Below, piece by piece: positions 1 through 11,299 of a stretch of 64,000 bases of DNA (position 1 is its first letter; the number at the start of each line of letters is the position of its first letter). Made by a program: the position numbers and the translations under genes. The notes below the pieces were generated by a model, which worked only from the letters and a program-made list of their open reading frames with translations, was not told the DNA's origin and searched no databases. The stretch covers positions 2,690,488 to 2,754,487 of the forward strand of contig JAYGXS010000004.1 in assembly GCA_036362985.1 (NCBI GenBank), in the 5' to 3' direction. This DNA comes from Ligula intestinalis. Its lineage: Eukaryota; Platyhelminthes; Cestoda; Diphyllobothriidea; Diphyllobothriidae.

Positions 1-521
1 GACAAAGCCAGACCTCGATCCTGGCGCCGTATTTGGGGAGGGGAGGGAGAAAATGTAGGAGGCCTGCGTCCGCGAAGGGTTTTTCTCAGGTGGAGGGAGA
101 AGAGCTTGTGTGTGTGTCTGTGTGTGTGTGTTCGACCATCGATTTCGATGAGGGCTTGTAACCTCCCCCAGTCAGCGCACGCAATCCCGCACATATACGC
201 AATCACGGCGCAGTAGGAGCAAAGTGGGACCTTTGGTCCCTCTGGAACCATTCTATCCTTTGGTTCCGGAACATTGCTATAAGGGAAGTACACTAAACTG
301 ATCAACACGGAGCTTACATTACATCTGTCAGGTTATCACTGTTTTTATTCATTGCTTAACTAAAATACTTGTTGCTATGGAAAGTGCGGAACGACATAAT
401 AAGACGATTTTTTGCTCATTACTGTTTTTTTTCAATGATACAAACCAGCGGGAACAGGTTGTTGTGTCTTTCGAATCGTAATCTATTACGCATTAACCCA
501 TAAATTCTTCCTCTCCTACAG
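1..521 (+). other. TUFM intron, left part
   Basis: This stretch precedes the first visible TUFM exon and ends in a pyrimidine-rich acceptor (ctctcctacag, 511-521). I see no coding segment here. The GHVDHGKT P-loop that must precede the first visible exon is not encoded in any frame, so that exon lies off the left edge. A short (GT)n tract sits near 110-130. Confidence 0.7.
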
Positions 522-3500
522 TCCTTGCCGACCAGAAAACAAAAACCGTGTACAAATCTTATGCAGAAATCGATGCGGCACCAGAAGAAAGGCGGCGTGG
601 TATTACGATTAATGCAGCCGTTGTCGACTATACTACTGAAGGTCGTCACTACGCACACACTGACTGTCCTGGTCACGCCGATTACATTAAGAATATGATA
701 ACGGGCGCCAATCAAATGGAGTGTGCAATTATAGTCGTTGCTGCCACAGACGGCACTATGCCCCAAACCCGCGAGCACCTTCTTCTTGCCAAACAAATTG
801 GCATCCAAAATATTGTCGTCTTCATCAACAAGGCTGATGCTGCCGATGCAGAGATGCTAGAGTTAGTAGAACTGGAGATACGTGACACTCTCAAACAGTA
901 CGGTTATGATGGAGATAAAGTGCCTGTGGTTGCAGGGTCTGCACTGTATGCTCTTGAAGACAAGAATCCTGAGATCGGACGCGACAAAATAGTCGAGCTT
1001 CTAAAGGTCATTGACAGTGTACCTATGCCAAAGCGCGATCTTGATAAACCATTCCTTCTTCCTGTCGAGCAAGTGTTTTCAATTACTGGACGTGGCACTG
1101 TCGCAACGGGCCGAATTGAACGTGGAAAGATAAAGTTGCAGGACCCGGTAGAAATTATCGGCTACGACAAAAGCCTTAAGTCAACCGTAACAGGTAAGTT
1201 GTAGATTAAACGTACCGTGACTTTTTCCGAAATTTTACCGCAGGTTTCCTATAATATGACACCAAACTAGTAAAATTTTCCATGACCTATTCCGTATTAA
1301 CCATAACACACGAATGAAAGTGTATGAAGAGTGCAACCTAGTCTTTACTGCTGCATTCGCTATATGGTATCGGACAGTCATATTTGAGGCGGTCGGTTTT
1401 GATATTTTCCTTGGTTTAATAAAGCAGAGAGTAGTGGTAGTCCACCATTGTTGGTTACTGCAATTGCCTATTTATAACTATATCTGAGTTGGACGGAGAG
1501 TTCACCCTATTCACCAGGTTAAAAACATATGTTAGCACACAGTGAATTTTCCATAATGAATTGCCCACATCTCTAACTAGTCTATCCTGTCTCGGGTGTC
1601 TGATTTGTTTCTTTCTGGGTAGACAGTTATTTCAGTACGATAGCGGAATATATTACAGTCAGGATTTGTCAGATACCCTATTCTATCCGCTATCTCTTTG
1701 ACCTGTTTTCTACCTCTGTTGAATTGCTCCTTCGGTCGTGTTTAGACGACATCGTGTCACCCTAACGGATAGCAAGTTATTGTTCTTGCTGAAAAGCCCA
1801 CCCACGTTTTTTATATTGACCATGATTTCGAAAGCATAATACCAGTCGTGACCTTGATACATAGTAAAACGTACAACTTAACTGGAGCATCCACAACCCT
1901 CTAGAGCTTGTCATCACTCCCTATTAAAACCCACGTCTGGTACTTGTAATTAGCTTGAACTGTTAGCTTGCCAGGTCATTGTAAGCAAAGCCAGCAAGAG
2001 AGAAGAAAGGAAGGCAATTGACCACGAGGAGAAGTGTATTCACACAAAGTACATCAAGGCAAGCTATTTTCTCACAAGGCTGCATGTGTTTAGTCAGTCC
2101 GTTTGATGAGCAGGAGTCGGCAACGATGGACCAGTCAGATATGACGAGAAATCGATAGCCACAATGTGCGCTCTCATTAATGCGGCGTGACAGCTGTGCT
2201 AGGGAGCCTTGCTGTGAGTTGCATCATCGTGGGAATGGAAGCATCTCCAACACTCCCGTTCCCAAATTGGCGCCGACAAACTTACTAAAAAAGTTTTCTT
2301 AGCCAAGACGTTCATTTCGAGTTTGTACGGGATGCCTTCGATTTACTTATGGTGGTTGCTTGATGTCTTACCGCTCATTCGTTTGCACAAACCAGCAGAA
2401 GTAATTGACATTATCAAATTATCGCTCTAGATGCTGCACATTGTTATTCAGCTGTTAATTTAGGTAAAATTTATTGACATCTCTTAGCCGTTAATGAAGA
2501 TGCGTCATTTCCCCTCATGTTAGCGTTCGTTTTAGCCCTGTAGTGGTTTGAATGACGTCCTTGGTAGCAAGTCATAAAAACGATAAATTCAGTTTATTGA
2601 CCATTGATACCAGTTAATACTATTACACGAACATAATTACACTACCTTCAGTTGTCTACTATGCCTTTTTTGCCACCGAGGCTGGAATTCGGCATTTTCG
2701 CTATTCAACTTTTCTTCGTACCAGTTTCTGACGGGCACTTTGCATAACATACAACTTCCGATTTAGGTATCGAAATGTTCAAACAAATGATGGAATTTGG
2801 TGAAGCTGGCGACCAAGTTGGTATCCTCCTTCGAGGTGTGAAGCGGGACGACATCCGCCGTGGAATGGCTGTGTGTGCCCCCAAAACGGGAGCTATTCAC
2901 AACTTCGTCGAAGCGCAGGTAAGCAAAGGGAAATTTTTATGATTCTACGCACATTTTGTCGATTAAGTCTGTTTTACTGAACCAGTATTCATACTCGAGC
3001 ATGACCTCAGTTCTGACTGTTCCTTTCTCCCGCCCGTCTCCCTCCTCAATGATTTCCCCTTTAAACCCATTTTACGGCAGCATCTGCCACAATGATTCAT
3101 TGTCACTAGTTTCTGTGCAACCTGCATATGCGTTGTTGCTCTGAAAGAGGTGGTGACCCGGAAGCGAGGCTTCCAAGCCGGAACATAAGTCTATTATCGT
3201 AGATAAATAAGGCAGTAGCGAAAAGGCTGTGTTTAGTTAATCGGTACTGGCTGTTTGCTCCATAAAGGGCTTCGCGCTCGGTTGGTTGGTGGAGATGACA
3301 ACCCTCATCCAATTTCGAGGTCCGTTTAGTCTCCCGCTTGTTTTCCTGTCTGCCTGACCAGTTATCCTAGTGCTGCAAATGTCAAACCAATAACCTCGTC
3401 TTAGTCATTTAAAATGGCTGCTCGTCTGTCTGCATTCTCGGTTTGTGTTCGTGCAGTTGTACTTCCACTACGGCCTGCTTTCATCCAATAGACAAGATCA

Positions 3501-5506
3501 GTTTTTCTACCTGCGTTTTATTTCGTTTTTGATTCGTGTGATTTCCCTGTGTAGGGTTGCTTAGGGTCCTTCAAAGATACGCTTCGTCGCTTGGGAAGCA
3601 TTCTTTCCGTACGACCAGGAATGTCATAGTTTATACGGCTTTACAGGCCCAGATAGAGAGACGGCTTATTTTAAAAATAGCATTCTAATATTTCCAGCAA
3701 AAAATCCTTCATTTACCCGGAATAAAATAAGACACTAAAACCACAATTATCGACATATACGAAAAAATTTAAATGCGAATGGAGGTAAGAAAAAATAGCG
3801 GCTCAATTTATAAAGCCTATAGGCGAATACTCAAGTATGGGATTATGTGACCTGCGACATAGATATTACGCGATTAGTCCAATAGCGAAGAACCCTCGTT
3901 CATAATTTTAAAAATTCCTCTGTACTCATATTTGTAGATATATATGCTTTCCAAGAAAGAGGGCGGTCGTGCTAAGCCCTTCACCAACAACTTCCAATTG
4001 CAAATCTTCAGCAAGTCCTGGGACTGCCCTGCGTTTCTTATGTTAAAGGAAGGCCAAGAGCTGATAATGCCCGGAGAGGATGCCGGAATCAGCCTGCATC
4101 TCCAAAAGAAAGTCGTAAGTTTACTCCCTCCAAAGAATTTTCTCGCGCAGTTTATCTGATCTTCGAGTTGGCTTTCATAAACGAGAATCTTTGAGCAGAC
4201 AAGTTTTTGTAAGTGTAAAAATGTCAGAGGGGTTGTATATATATTGTAAAACTGACTACTCCAGGAAAGGAGGGTTACCTGTTAGCCTAGCTGCTGGCTA
4301 CCTGGTGCGTCCACAGGTGGCGGATAGTGGCGCGGTCTTCAGTGAAGGTTAGCTGCGAAATAAGCAGGCTCCTGGGTCTGGGGAATAAGCAGTCGCGGAC
4401 GCAGCAGCGACAGTGTTACCAGGGCGCGGTGGGCTGAGGTCTTGGGCACCGACTGCCTTATAAAATGCCACAAGTTCCAATGACGACGCTGTGACATGGC
4501 GAGCGTGAACCGCCAGTAAATAGGTTTGCTTGCCACCACCACCACCACTGCCTTGTGATTAGGTTCTTAAGCCAAAGTGCTAGAGGAGACAACCTCGAAC
4601 AAAGAATCCGAGCGGCTGTTGGGGACCCGCCTGTATTCAAAATTCCCAAGAAACCTCATGAATATGTCAATTTACGTAACAAGTAGGCAAAGTCAATTGC
4701 TTAAATCATCTTTGTTATAACCTAAGGACCAACCGAATTATTTTTCAGGCCAAACAGTGTCTTGCTTACGTACTACGCACAAGTATAGGTATGAACAATT
4801 TCGTTTGACTTTGTTCATACTACCACTAAGTTAGTTACTGTCTATCGAGTGGTTGTTGGAGAATGCTTGCTTTGGCTTCTATCCAAACCTGATACGTTCG
4901 TAGCTTTTATAAAGACCGATCAACAAATATTTAGACAAAATACCTGTATCCGTATGAGTAACAAAAAAGTATGCATCTGGAAGAACTAAGCGACGTCTCC
5001 GCTTACTGTAGGAGGCACTTAACGAACCATTTCGTAGGAATACAGACTCAAAGGCGAACAAGGAGTTGCATAACTGTATTTAACAACAAATTGGACATGC
5101 GTCAGTTGCAGTTGCAGGCTAATCTGCATAGGTTGAACAAGCATTTGTAATAGTACTACTCGTAGAAACTGGGTAGTCATGCTGGTTTACCCTTTTTGAC
5201 TACCTGACGGCTGCTCACTTTTCGCCTGCAATTATGTAGACAACCTTTTTTTGAAAATTTCTTCTGTATCGATGCTTTCCTTCGCCAATTTGAAACCAAG
5301 GGGGAGTTCAAGGGTGTTCGCTTATCTTTCGCTCAATAGAACTGAACTGATGTTAATTTACAACGTTAACGCACTACAACTCTCTCTTCCTGTAGTTTTT
5401 GGAGCCCGGACAACGATTCACGATGCGCTGCGGAGGCGCGACCATGGGCTATGGTGTCGTCTCCAAGGTCCTGCCTGATGCCGGTCCCGGCAAGTGGGCC
5501 GAATAA
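522..5506 (+). CDS. TUFM: Elongation factor Tu, mitochondrial (4 visible exons; N-terminal exon off-window)
   Basis: EF-Tu delivers aminoacyl-tRNA to the ribosome as a GTP complex; this is the mitochondrial, bacterial-type form. Exons are 522-1193, 2767-2918, 3938-4114 and 5396-5506, all with GT/AG borders and matching phases; the stop is TAA 5504-5506. Exon 1 opens inside the G domain just before the switch I motif [10 protein letters not shown], then shows [20 protein letters not shown] (switch II), the NKAD guanine-specificity motif and GSAL, and runs into domain 2 ([17 protein letters not shown]). Exon 2 reads IEMFKQM...[13 protein letters not shown] (domain 2). Exons 3 and 4 give domain 3 ([33 protein letters not shown]). 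The P-loop exon is missing because it lies beyond position 1. Bacterial-type motifs rule out EF-1 alpha. It is convergent with the exonuclease gene on the other strand, 387 bp away. Confidence 0.97.
1194..2766 (+). other. TUFM intron 1 visible, no gene seen
   Basis: The donor is gtaagtt and the acceptor is tccgatttag. The sequence is AT-rich and unique-looking. I found no open frame longer than shadows and no clear repeat. Confidence 0.6.
2919..3937 (+). other. TUFM intron 2 visible, no gene seen
   Basis: The donor is gtaagc and the acceptor is atttgtag. The short open frames at 2956-3144 and 3106-3312 overlap on opposite strands and resemble nothing known. I see no coding or repeat feature. 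Confidence 0.55.
4515..4670. repeat. Dispersed repeat in TUFM intron 3 (related copy at 53573-53720)
   Basis: This segment shares agtaaatagg...gcttgccacc, the stretch caaagtgctagaggNgacaac, and ggacccgcctgt-like sequence with 53573-53720, in the same order and spacing. Two diverged copies 49 kb apart show it is a dispersed repeat. It includes a short CCA run near 4535. The rest of the intron (4115-5395) holds nothing recognisable. Confidence 0.6.
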
Positions 5507-5644
5507 TTATGTCGGTCGCGTTCGACACACACCAGTAGCGAACTCCCGTTCCCTCTAGCCTTCACCTCCTTACCTTGCGCGTTTTCAACCGATGAACTGT
5601 GTACAAAGTGCCATTTTTATCTACAAATAAGCCAACGGCTTCGA

Positions 5645-5650
5645 AATAAA
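5645..5650 (+). terminator. Putative TUFM polyadenylation signal AATAAA
   Basis: A canonical AATAAA hexamer lies about 140 bases after the TUFM stop codon, before the convergent gene ends. No cDNA is available to confirm its use. Confidence 0.5.
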
Positions 5651-5892
5651 TGATCCGATCAGTTGCTACTGTTTATGACTGTTATCCTCGATAAAAAGCT
5701 TAGGATCGACATAAAATTGGTAGGGCCCTCCCTTTTGTTAAACCCCAAAGGTTGCCTCTTTCGCAGAGGTTCGTTGGGTGAAGAAAAACGGTATATATTA
5801 TAAGTAGAAGCATGTATCCATAGGAAATATATGCACTTGTCGTCTAAACTATCTGGGCATCAGAGATGAAAGTCTGTGGTGGTTGGCTATGG

Positions 5893-8800
5893 TCATATTG
5901 TCTCTTTCGGAAAGTACAAGTAATGCAAGAAACCTAACAGAAAGAAAAGAAAGGCGAGATTTTGGATGTAGAAAAAAAAGCTACGAATAGGTGATTGCAG
6001 GTTCTCCAAAACACTTTCCTGGGTCTCTGGATGTAAGCACCGCCTATTTTGGGTAGCAATCTTGTACAGCTCCATGGCCGCTCTGGCATCCTCAACGCTA
6101 TCGTGAGTTCCTTCTTGGATAAGCTTGCCTAAAACAGTGTGGAAAAACGACTGAATTCGGAAGGCAACATAAAATCGTAGTATTATACTGGTAGCAGAAC
6201 AGATTCCAGTCTAACTTCACCCCGACCCTTAGCGGTGGAACATACTACAAGACCAAAAAGTATCTCTCACTACCAAACGGATAGTGTGTACCGGTAATTT
6301 TTACACTTAACAAATCAATTAGTAGGAGATCCTAAAAATTAATAACATGGAGCGGTGTAGACGACGAAGATAAAAACGGTCGTTATCATGAATGAATGGG
6401 AGTACTGTTAACCTAACTGTGTGCAGCCGGGCGCAACCACAAGTCGCTGAATCTTCACTAGTAACAAAACGAGTCGCTAATCCACAGCGAGCATTCCGAG
6501 TGTCACGGATGGATCGGTGCCCCTATTGGAGTTTTCGCTAATCCCCCACCCCTCTCCAAAAAACGTCTCCTGAACAGCTTTCAAAATTGGCCACGAATTT
6601 TGACGTTATCTAAGCATCCATCCGGGAAGGTCCTATCAACGGTTGTAAATGCTAAGCAAAAGACGACTGAAAACACATATATACTGACAACCGGAGCCTG
6701 AATGATTTCTTCATATATAAAAGGGGACTGGCTTTGCTCGATGACGGAATAAGTGTTTACAGCTGAAGATTGGGAGGCCAATTCGTAACTTGGCTAAATT
6801 TAGGCCCATTTATTGATAACATGGAATTCGAACAAGAAACATCCAAAGGAACAGAAGGAACAATTTCAAGCAAACTTGGTTGAGCTGGTATACACGGCTT
6901 CTTTGCTACCAGGTGCATGAATTCAATGCCCCTATCTGAGACCTGACGCCCTTGACTGCAGTGTAGGCAACAAATACAAATATCACTCAAACGCGTCTCC
7001 ACAGGGACCGTCAGATGATGACATGCGAAGAGGCTCGGTGCGCAACAGACGGTAGGTTAGCTAGACCAGCAGGAAACCCTATCGCACCAGTTGGCAGCAC
7101 ATCACTGGGTGGCAAGAAGAAAATTATTAGGATCTAAAATACAAAATTTTGTGAAATTCGAAAAAACCCTCAAGAGCTATCCTTCTCGTTCAGTTGTCAG
7201 TTAAAATACCTAAAATTAACTTTTCTGTGCTTGCAGAAAGTAAACCTAGCGCGCGTATGATAATGCAAGGATGCGAGATTAGGTTCATTCAAAATGTCAT
7301 GCCGTCGCTTACATAAAAAAGGCTTGTAAGAATTTAATTTTAGTGGTCATTCTCACCTGTAAGAAGATATAAAAGTTTTGCGAGCTTGGGCTTCTTGTTT
7401 ATCGGCAGATGTGCCAGTTCACGAAGCGTCCTATTAGTCGCTGTATCAAATCTCAGCCTCCCCGGATGGTTGATGCCGAGGGCTCGAAAGTCATTCTTTA
7501 GATCATGACCAACTATGATTTTATTCTGAAGACAAAAATGACCAACTCAGCATACTTCGAAGGCAGTGTGACTAGGAAATACGCCAAAGCAACAGGCTAC
7601 CCCATCTGCGTCATGAGAAGAGAGCATACAGGTCGGGGTGATAATCTATAGTAAGAATATGAGACGACAGTTGAATGGCTACCAGCGCTTTATTTGGCAT
7701 TATTTGGTAGTGCAGGTCCTGTAACAATAATGGATTATAGCAATGCAAGCATTGGTTTCAAATGATGCTCCATAACGGCGGCCAACGAAAAAAGAAACGC
7801 ACATTCTATTATTTTTTATACGTTGCACTTAGAGGAAACACAGAGATTTCGTCTTTGACGTCGTCGAACATAAAAGGGAGGAGTGCCGACAAGACGTCAA
7901 CCCGATAGCTCAGTGTGTAGGACGTTCGTCTCTAGCTCACTGGTCGCGGGCTCGAAACCCGTGTGTAGCGGCAGTTTCTATGGCTATACTGGAGTTGGAT
8001 ATCTGCAGCTGACGACAGCTAATAGGCTAAAAATACGCGTATACGGCAGTCCTAACGTTTGCAAGTAATATATTGGTTATAAAAGGGAGTGTTCAGTTTG
8101 AGGGTGCAAAATATGGGGAGGAAACGTGGCTCATAGTGGCGCATCGAATAAGGCAGAGTTCACCGCTGCAACCTGGGAATTGGGGTCTTTCTTCCTCACC
8201 GCAGCTGCATGCTCGGCCATTCGCGTCCGGAGTTATCTCCTTGCTTCTCTGACGTAGTTGCTTTGTCCACAACTACACCAGATCACTCGACGGGACCCGG
8301 CCATATTTTCAAGTTTGACGAGGCCGAAATCCTCGCAAGAGGTGACAACCGCGTGAGTTGCGAGCTGCTCGAGTTATGGTTCTCCGGCCCCCAGTCTATC
8401 AACAAGCGCAACGATTTGGCGTTCCCATACGGTGAACTGAGACATTTCCTGAGCAAGAGAATCAGTCACGTGGGAAGGACTGGGCGCAACAACAACTCTG
8501 ACGACGGCGGGCATAATTGTCGCGCAATATAAACCCCGCATCTGAAGCGGACAAGAACGCCGTGATAATTATAAGCCACTACCGCAGCAATAAAGACCTC
8601 AAGCGGTGGCTAAAGGAACTGACAATTATAGTACGCATGCGGTTGACTGCTACGAGCTAGAAATACCGTGTTATCTGTGCATGTATCACCCTATCTGCGC
8701 ATGTTTCAGAGTGTTCTTCGATTACATATGATTGAGGATTCCCGAGGGAATCCGAAACGTCAGGAAAACAAAGTTCTTGTTCCAGTGATGGCATCTTCTT

Positions 8801-10060
8801 CGTCTAAACTAGTAGTCTCACTCATCCCCTCCCTCCAAATTATTATGCTCTCAATGCTACCACAAATCACGCACCCGCCTAGTACATCACTTGCGAATCC
8901 ATCGCACAGAGACAGCTGAATTAGTGCTAGGAGCACCAACATGCATCCAATCGCCTCAACTGGATAACTTGGAACGCGCAGTGTGTTTGTGTGGTGCAAC
9001 GGACGGAGAGTCAGACTGCAGTGGCTGTTTCGCAGCGGAGAAATTATATCACTCCGATTCAGACGTAGCGGTACGTCTAGGGGCAGCTTCGGCGACACTA
9101 GCCATCTGTCTCCACTTACAATCTTTTTGGTTTAGTCTTGAAATCGGACCCAGGCGGAAAAGCTAGCAAATTTAATGTCCACGTCGGGACGGACCAAACT
9201 GTCTGAGAGGAAGGGCTGGTTTCTGATGGTCTCAGTAGCGGCCTCCTCCTTCTATAAACCTGCGCAGACTACCGTTGTCGAGGTAGATCTGATCTCGGCG
9301 GGATCTGATGGCCAAACAGGTAGACAAAGCCGATCATTCGGGTGTCTATTTCGAATTGATACGTTTCATGGCGCACAAAAGTGAGACATAAAACACTCGT
9401 ACTCATGCGAGTTGAACATACTGGCTTATTCTTAAGGTAAGAATAATTTTTGATGGATTTGTGGCCAAAGCTGTGCCCTGAAAGCGGTAAGAGGAGTTAC
9501 AAATGGTGGCAAATCATAATGACATCAAAGGAATGCTTAAACCGCTCATATAACAAATTGGTGTCAAAGTAAGGAATAGTTCAGTACGAAATTGGGAGGA
9601 AGAGTAACAGAGGAAGCATGTTTGCAGCTACAAAAGCTTTTGAGAACGTTAAAAAGATTCCATAAGTTAATAAAGCCATCTGTGAAAAGGGCAAACACGG
9701 GGGTTTCGAAAAGCTGTTTATCTGACCTGCACGTTTTTCTACAAAAAGTTCAAAACACTTACCTCGATGAGGGCAGAGACGATTGCGCGAAGTTCCTCAT
9801 AAGGCATTTTTCCAATCAAGTGATCCGACGTTATACCACTGTATTCAGTGTTGTAGCTGTACACCTCATAGGGCGGTTGGCAGTATTCATCAATCACAAC
9901 TATCCCGCAGGAGTCTACAATGCTGACTCGAGCAGCTATAGACTTCAGTTTCTTTGAGGTAGGCGAGTATACGGCAATCATTTCGCAGTCAAGTGCATAA
10001 GCCATCACAAGAGGGACCGGAGAAAGTTGACGAATGAGGGCTCCTGTCTGCCACTTCAGG
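5893..10060 (-). CDS. ISG20/REXO4-family DEDDh 3'-5' exonuclease with C-terminal membrane segment
   Basis: This encodes an RNase-T-fold exonuclease of the ISG20/ISG20L2/REXO4 group, which trims RNA 3' ends using two metal ions. Exons, in transcript order, are 10060-9763, 7525-7357 and 6128-5893, with GT/AG sites and matching phases (1 nt, phase 0, then a G|GC split codon). The visible part is 233 residues. ExoI is YALDCEM (D and E catalytic), followed by ARVSIVD and YSGITSDHL. ExoII is IIVGHDLKNDFRALG, followed by FDTAT. ExoIII is GTHDSVEDARAAMELYK (His plus Asp). After the fold, about 30 residues end the protein in a strongly hydrophobic run (FFFYIQNLAFLFFLLGF) followed by HYLYFPKETI, which resembles a tail anchor. 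Family members are usually soluble and nuclear or nucleolar. The true start lies upstream, perhaps through an exon at 10314-10133. The sequence cannot tell REXO4 from ISG20L2 orthology. Confidence 0.9.
6129..7356 (-). other. Intron of the exonuclease gene, no gene seen
   Basis: The donor (minus strand) is gtgaga and the acceptor is ttttag. Small open frames at 6581-6781 and 6757-7002 (minus) carry no recognisable motif. The sequence is otherwise AT-rich and unique-looking. Confidence 0.5.
7898..8050 (+). repeat. tRNA-derived SINE
   Basis: The head reads ATAGCTCAGTGTGTAGGACG (A-box-like) from about 7905, with a B-box-like GGGCTCGAAACCC at 7948-7960. The body ...GAGTTGGATATCTGCAGCTGACGACAGCTAATAGGC is a diverged form of the body seen in other copies in this window. 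It lies inside the exonuclease intron. Confidence 0.65.
8200..8810 (+). mobile_element. Penelope-like element, 3' fragment
   Basis: The frame 8209-8532 encodes STGPGHIFKFDEAEILARGD and then ELLELWFSGPQSINKRNDLA. This matches what I know of the tail of Penelope-like ORFs after the GIY-YIG domain (an ELLE.W..GP.SIN-type motif). The reverse transcriptase and GIY-YIG parts are absent, so the copy is truncated. Downstream at 8731-8800 comes a hairpin-like GATTCCCGAGGGAATC, then CGAAACGTCAG and a CTTCTTC tract. This module recurs near 34.6, 42.5 and 49.2 kb. Confidence 0.65.
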
Positions 10061-10132
10061 CTGTAACAGGAAAGCGATTTCCTTAATGTTCTATAAAACG
10101 AAACACATTAGTAGGAACGTGTTTATTAATAC

Positions 10133-10314
10133 GGCCTTTCAGGAGAAAGCATTGAAAAGTTCATCAAAAACTCTTGCATTGCACTCATTCCTGAAACCAT
10201 AGCATGCAAGTTGGCAACCTCCAATTGATCGATTGAGAAAAATGGCCCGTTTCCCAGGTTCGACTCCGAGAGGTTTATTATGGCGAGCATGCTGAAACCT
10301 GCGGAAACCTTCAT
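10133..10314 (-). CDS. Candidate upstream exon of the ISG20-like exonuclease
   Basis: The stretch follows an acceptor-like ttgttgtag and is open from an ATG to a GT donor (gtatta). It is 182 nt, so it leaves two bases of a codon, exactly what the one-base phase of the next exon (starting 10060) needs. The join would read ...MLSPERP then LKWQTGAL and on to the catalytic LDCEM, across an intron of about 70 bases. The donor is weak, and a second frame is open nearly as far, so this is a phase-consistent guess. Confidence 0.35.
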
Positions 10315-10712
10315 CTACAACAAAGGGTAACAGATGAGTACCATGCCACCGATCCTACAAATGACCAATTTTCGGGGACATTGAGGACCTAACGAGTGGC
10401 TTGCGTTCAGATTTTGACAAATAATTCAACTAAACCTGACATGGCAGGGTGTCGAAAAGTACAAGAGAAAATGGGATGACCAGCTCTTACTTATGTCAAG
10501 CGTGTGGGTTGGGTACCCACATTCCAACATCAAGTTTAAAATCGTACCCAAGCGTACCCCTACGTTTCCCGATTCACAAAAAATACCTGACCAGGATAAT
10601 ACCAATAACAACAAGAGTTTATGGGCAGCGGCTCGGATCCTAGTGCGGGCCCGCATGCCACTAAACCCCACTATGTCTCCAATTGGCCAGGATTTTGCCC
10701 AAAAAGTAGTGG

Positions 10713-11012
10713 ATCAGAGCAGCAACTCGTATCCCAGCTAATAAAACTTGAGTCTGTGTAACATACCTTGTAACACGCCTCCTAGACGTCCTGAACCGAC
10801 ACGGGATAGAGCAGGGCACGGCGGTATTCGGGTTGCGCTCCCAAAACAAATGTTGAACAAAGGCGAGGGAGGAGCATGGTGGCAATATGGAGCAACAATT
10901 CGCATCCCAGCTAATACGACTTGAGTCTGTTTACCATTATACCCTGTAACATGCAAATTATACGCAGTGAACTAACACGGAGACAGATCAGGGCAAGGCA
11001 CGCGTAGGTGCA
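10713..11012. repeat. Imperfect direct repeat pair
   Basis: The stretches beginning at about 10713 and 10890 share the order AGCAAC...CGYATCCCAGCTAATA, CTTGAGTCTGT, CCYTGTAACA, then ACACGG...AGAKCAGGGCA and GGTTGC/GGTGCAAGCTC. Each unit is about 130 bases and the offset is about 177. No coding sense is evident. Confidence 0.55.
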
Positions 11013-11299
11013 AGCTCACGTCGCGCCAGCCACCTGCATCCTATCTAACATCTGCCTTGATATCGGACGCAAATTAGTAAAGAGAAGGTGCGATAGATGC
11101 TGCACAAGTCTGCTGTCTACGGGTAGGTCATCATCTACCTTACGGTGGATTACATGGCATACGTCCTCGGAATTGACGGTCAAGCGGTCATTCTTCATAA
11201 TGTGCTTTTCAAATACCCGTCTTAGTGATAATTTATCCATCTATAATACACCCATTTTCCCTCAAGGTATACTTTTGATATACGTTGGCTTAGTTTAAA

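Noticed and set aside
9592..9957. + strand open frame opposite the exonuclease ExoI exon
   Set aside because: The minus strand carries conserved catalytic motifs and splice sites; the + frame has none.
11016..11240. Minus open frame (74 codons) with an AG before it and a gtgagc donor after it, possible upstream exon of the exonuclease gene
   Set aside because: Its end phase (two bases left over) does not join the candidate exon at 10314 in the frame that reaches the catalytic exon, and the product is not recognised.
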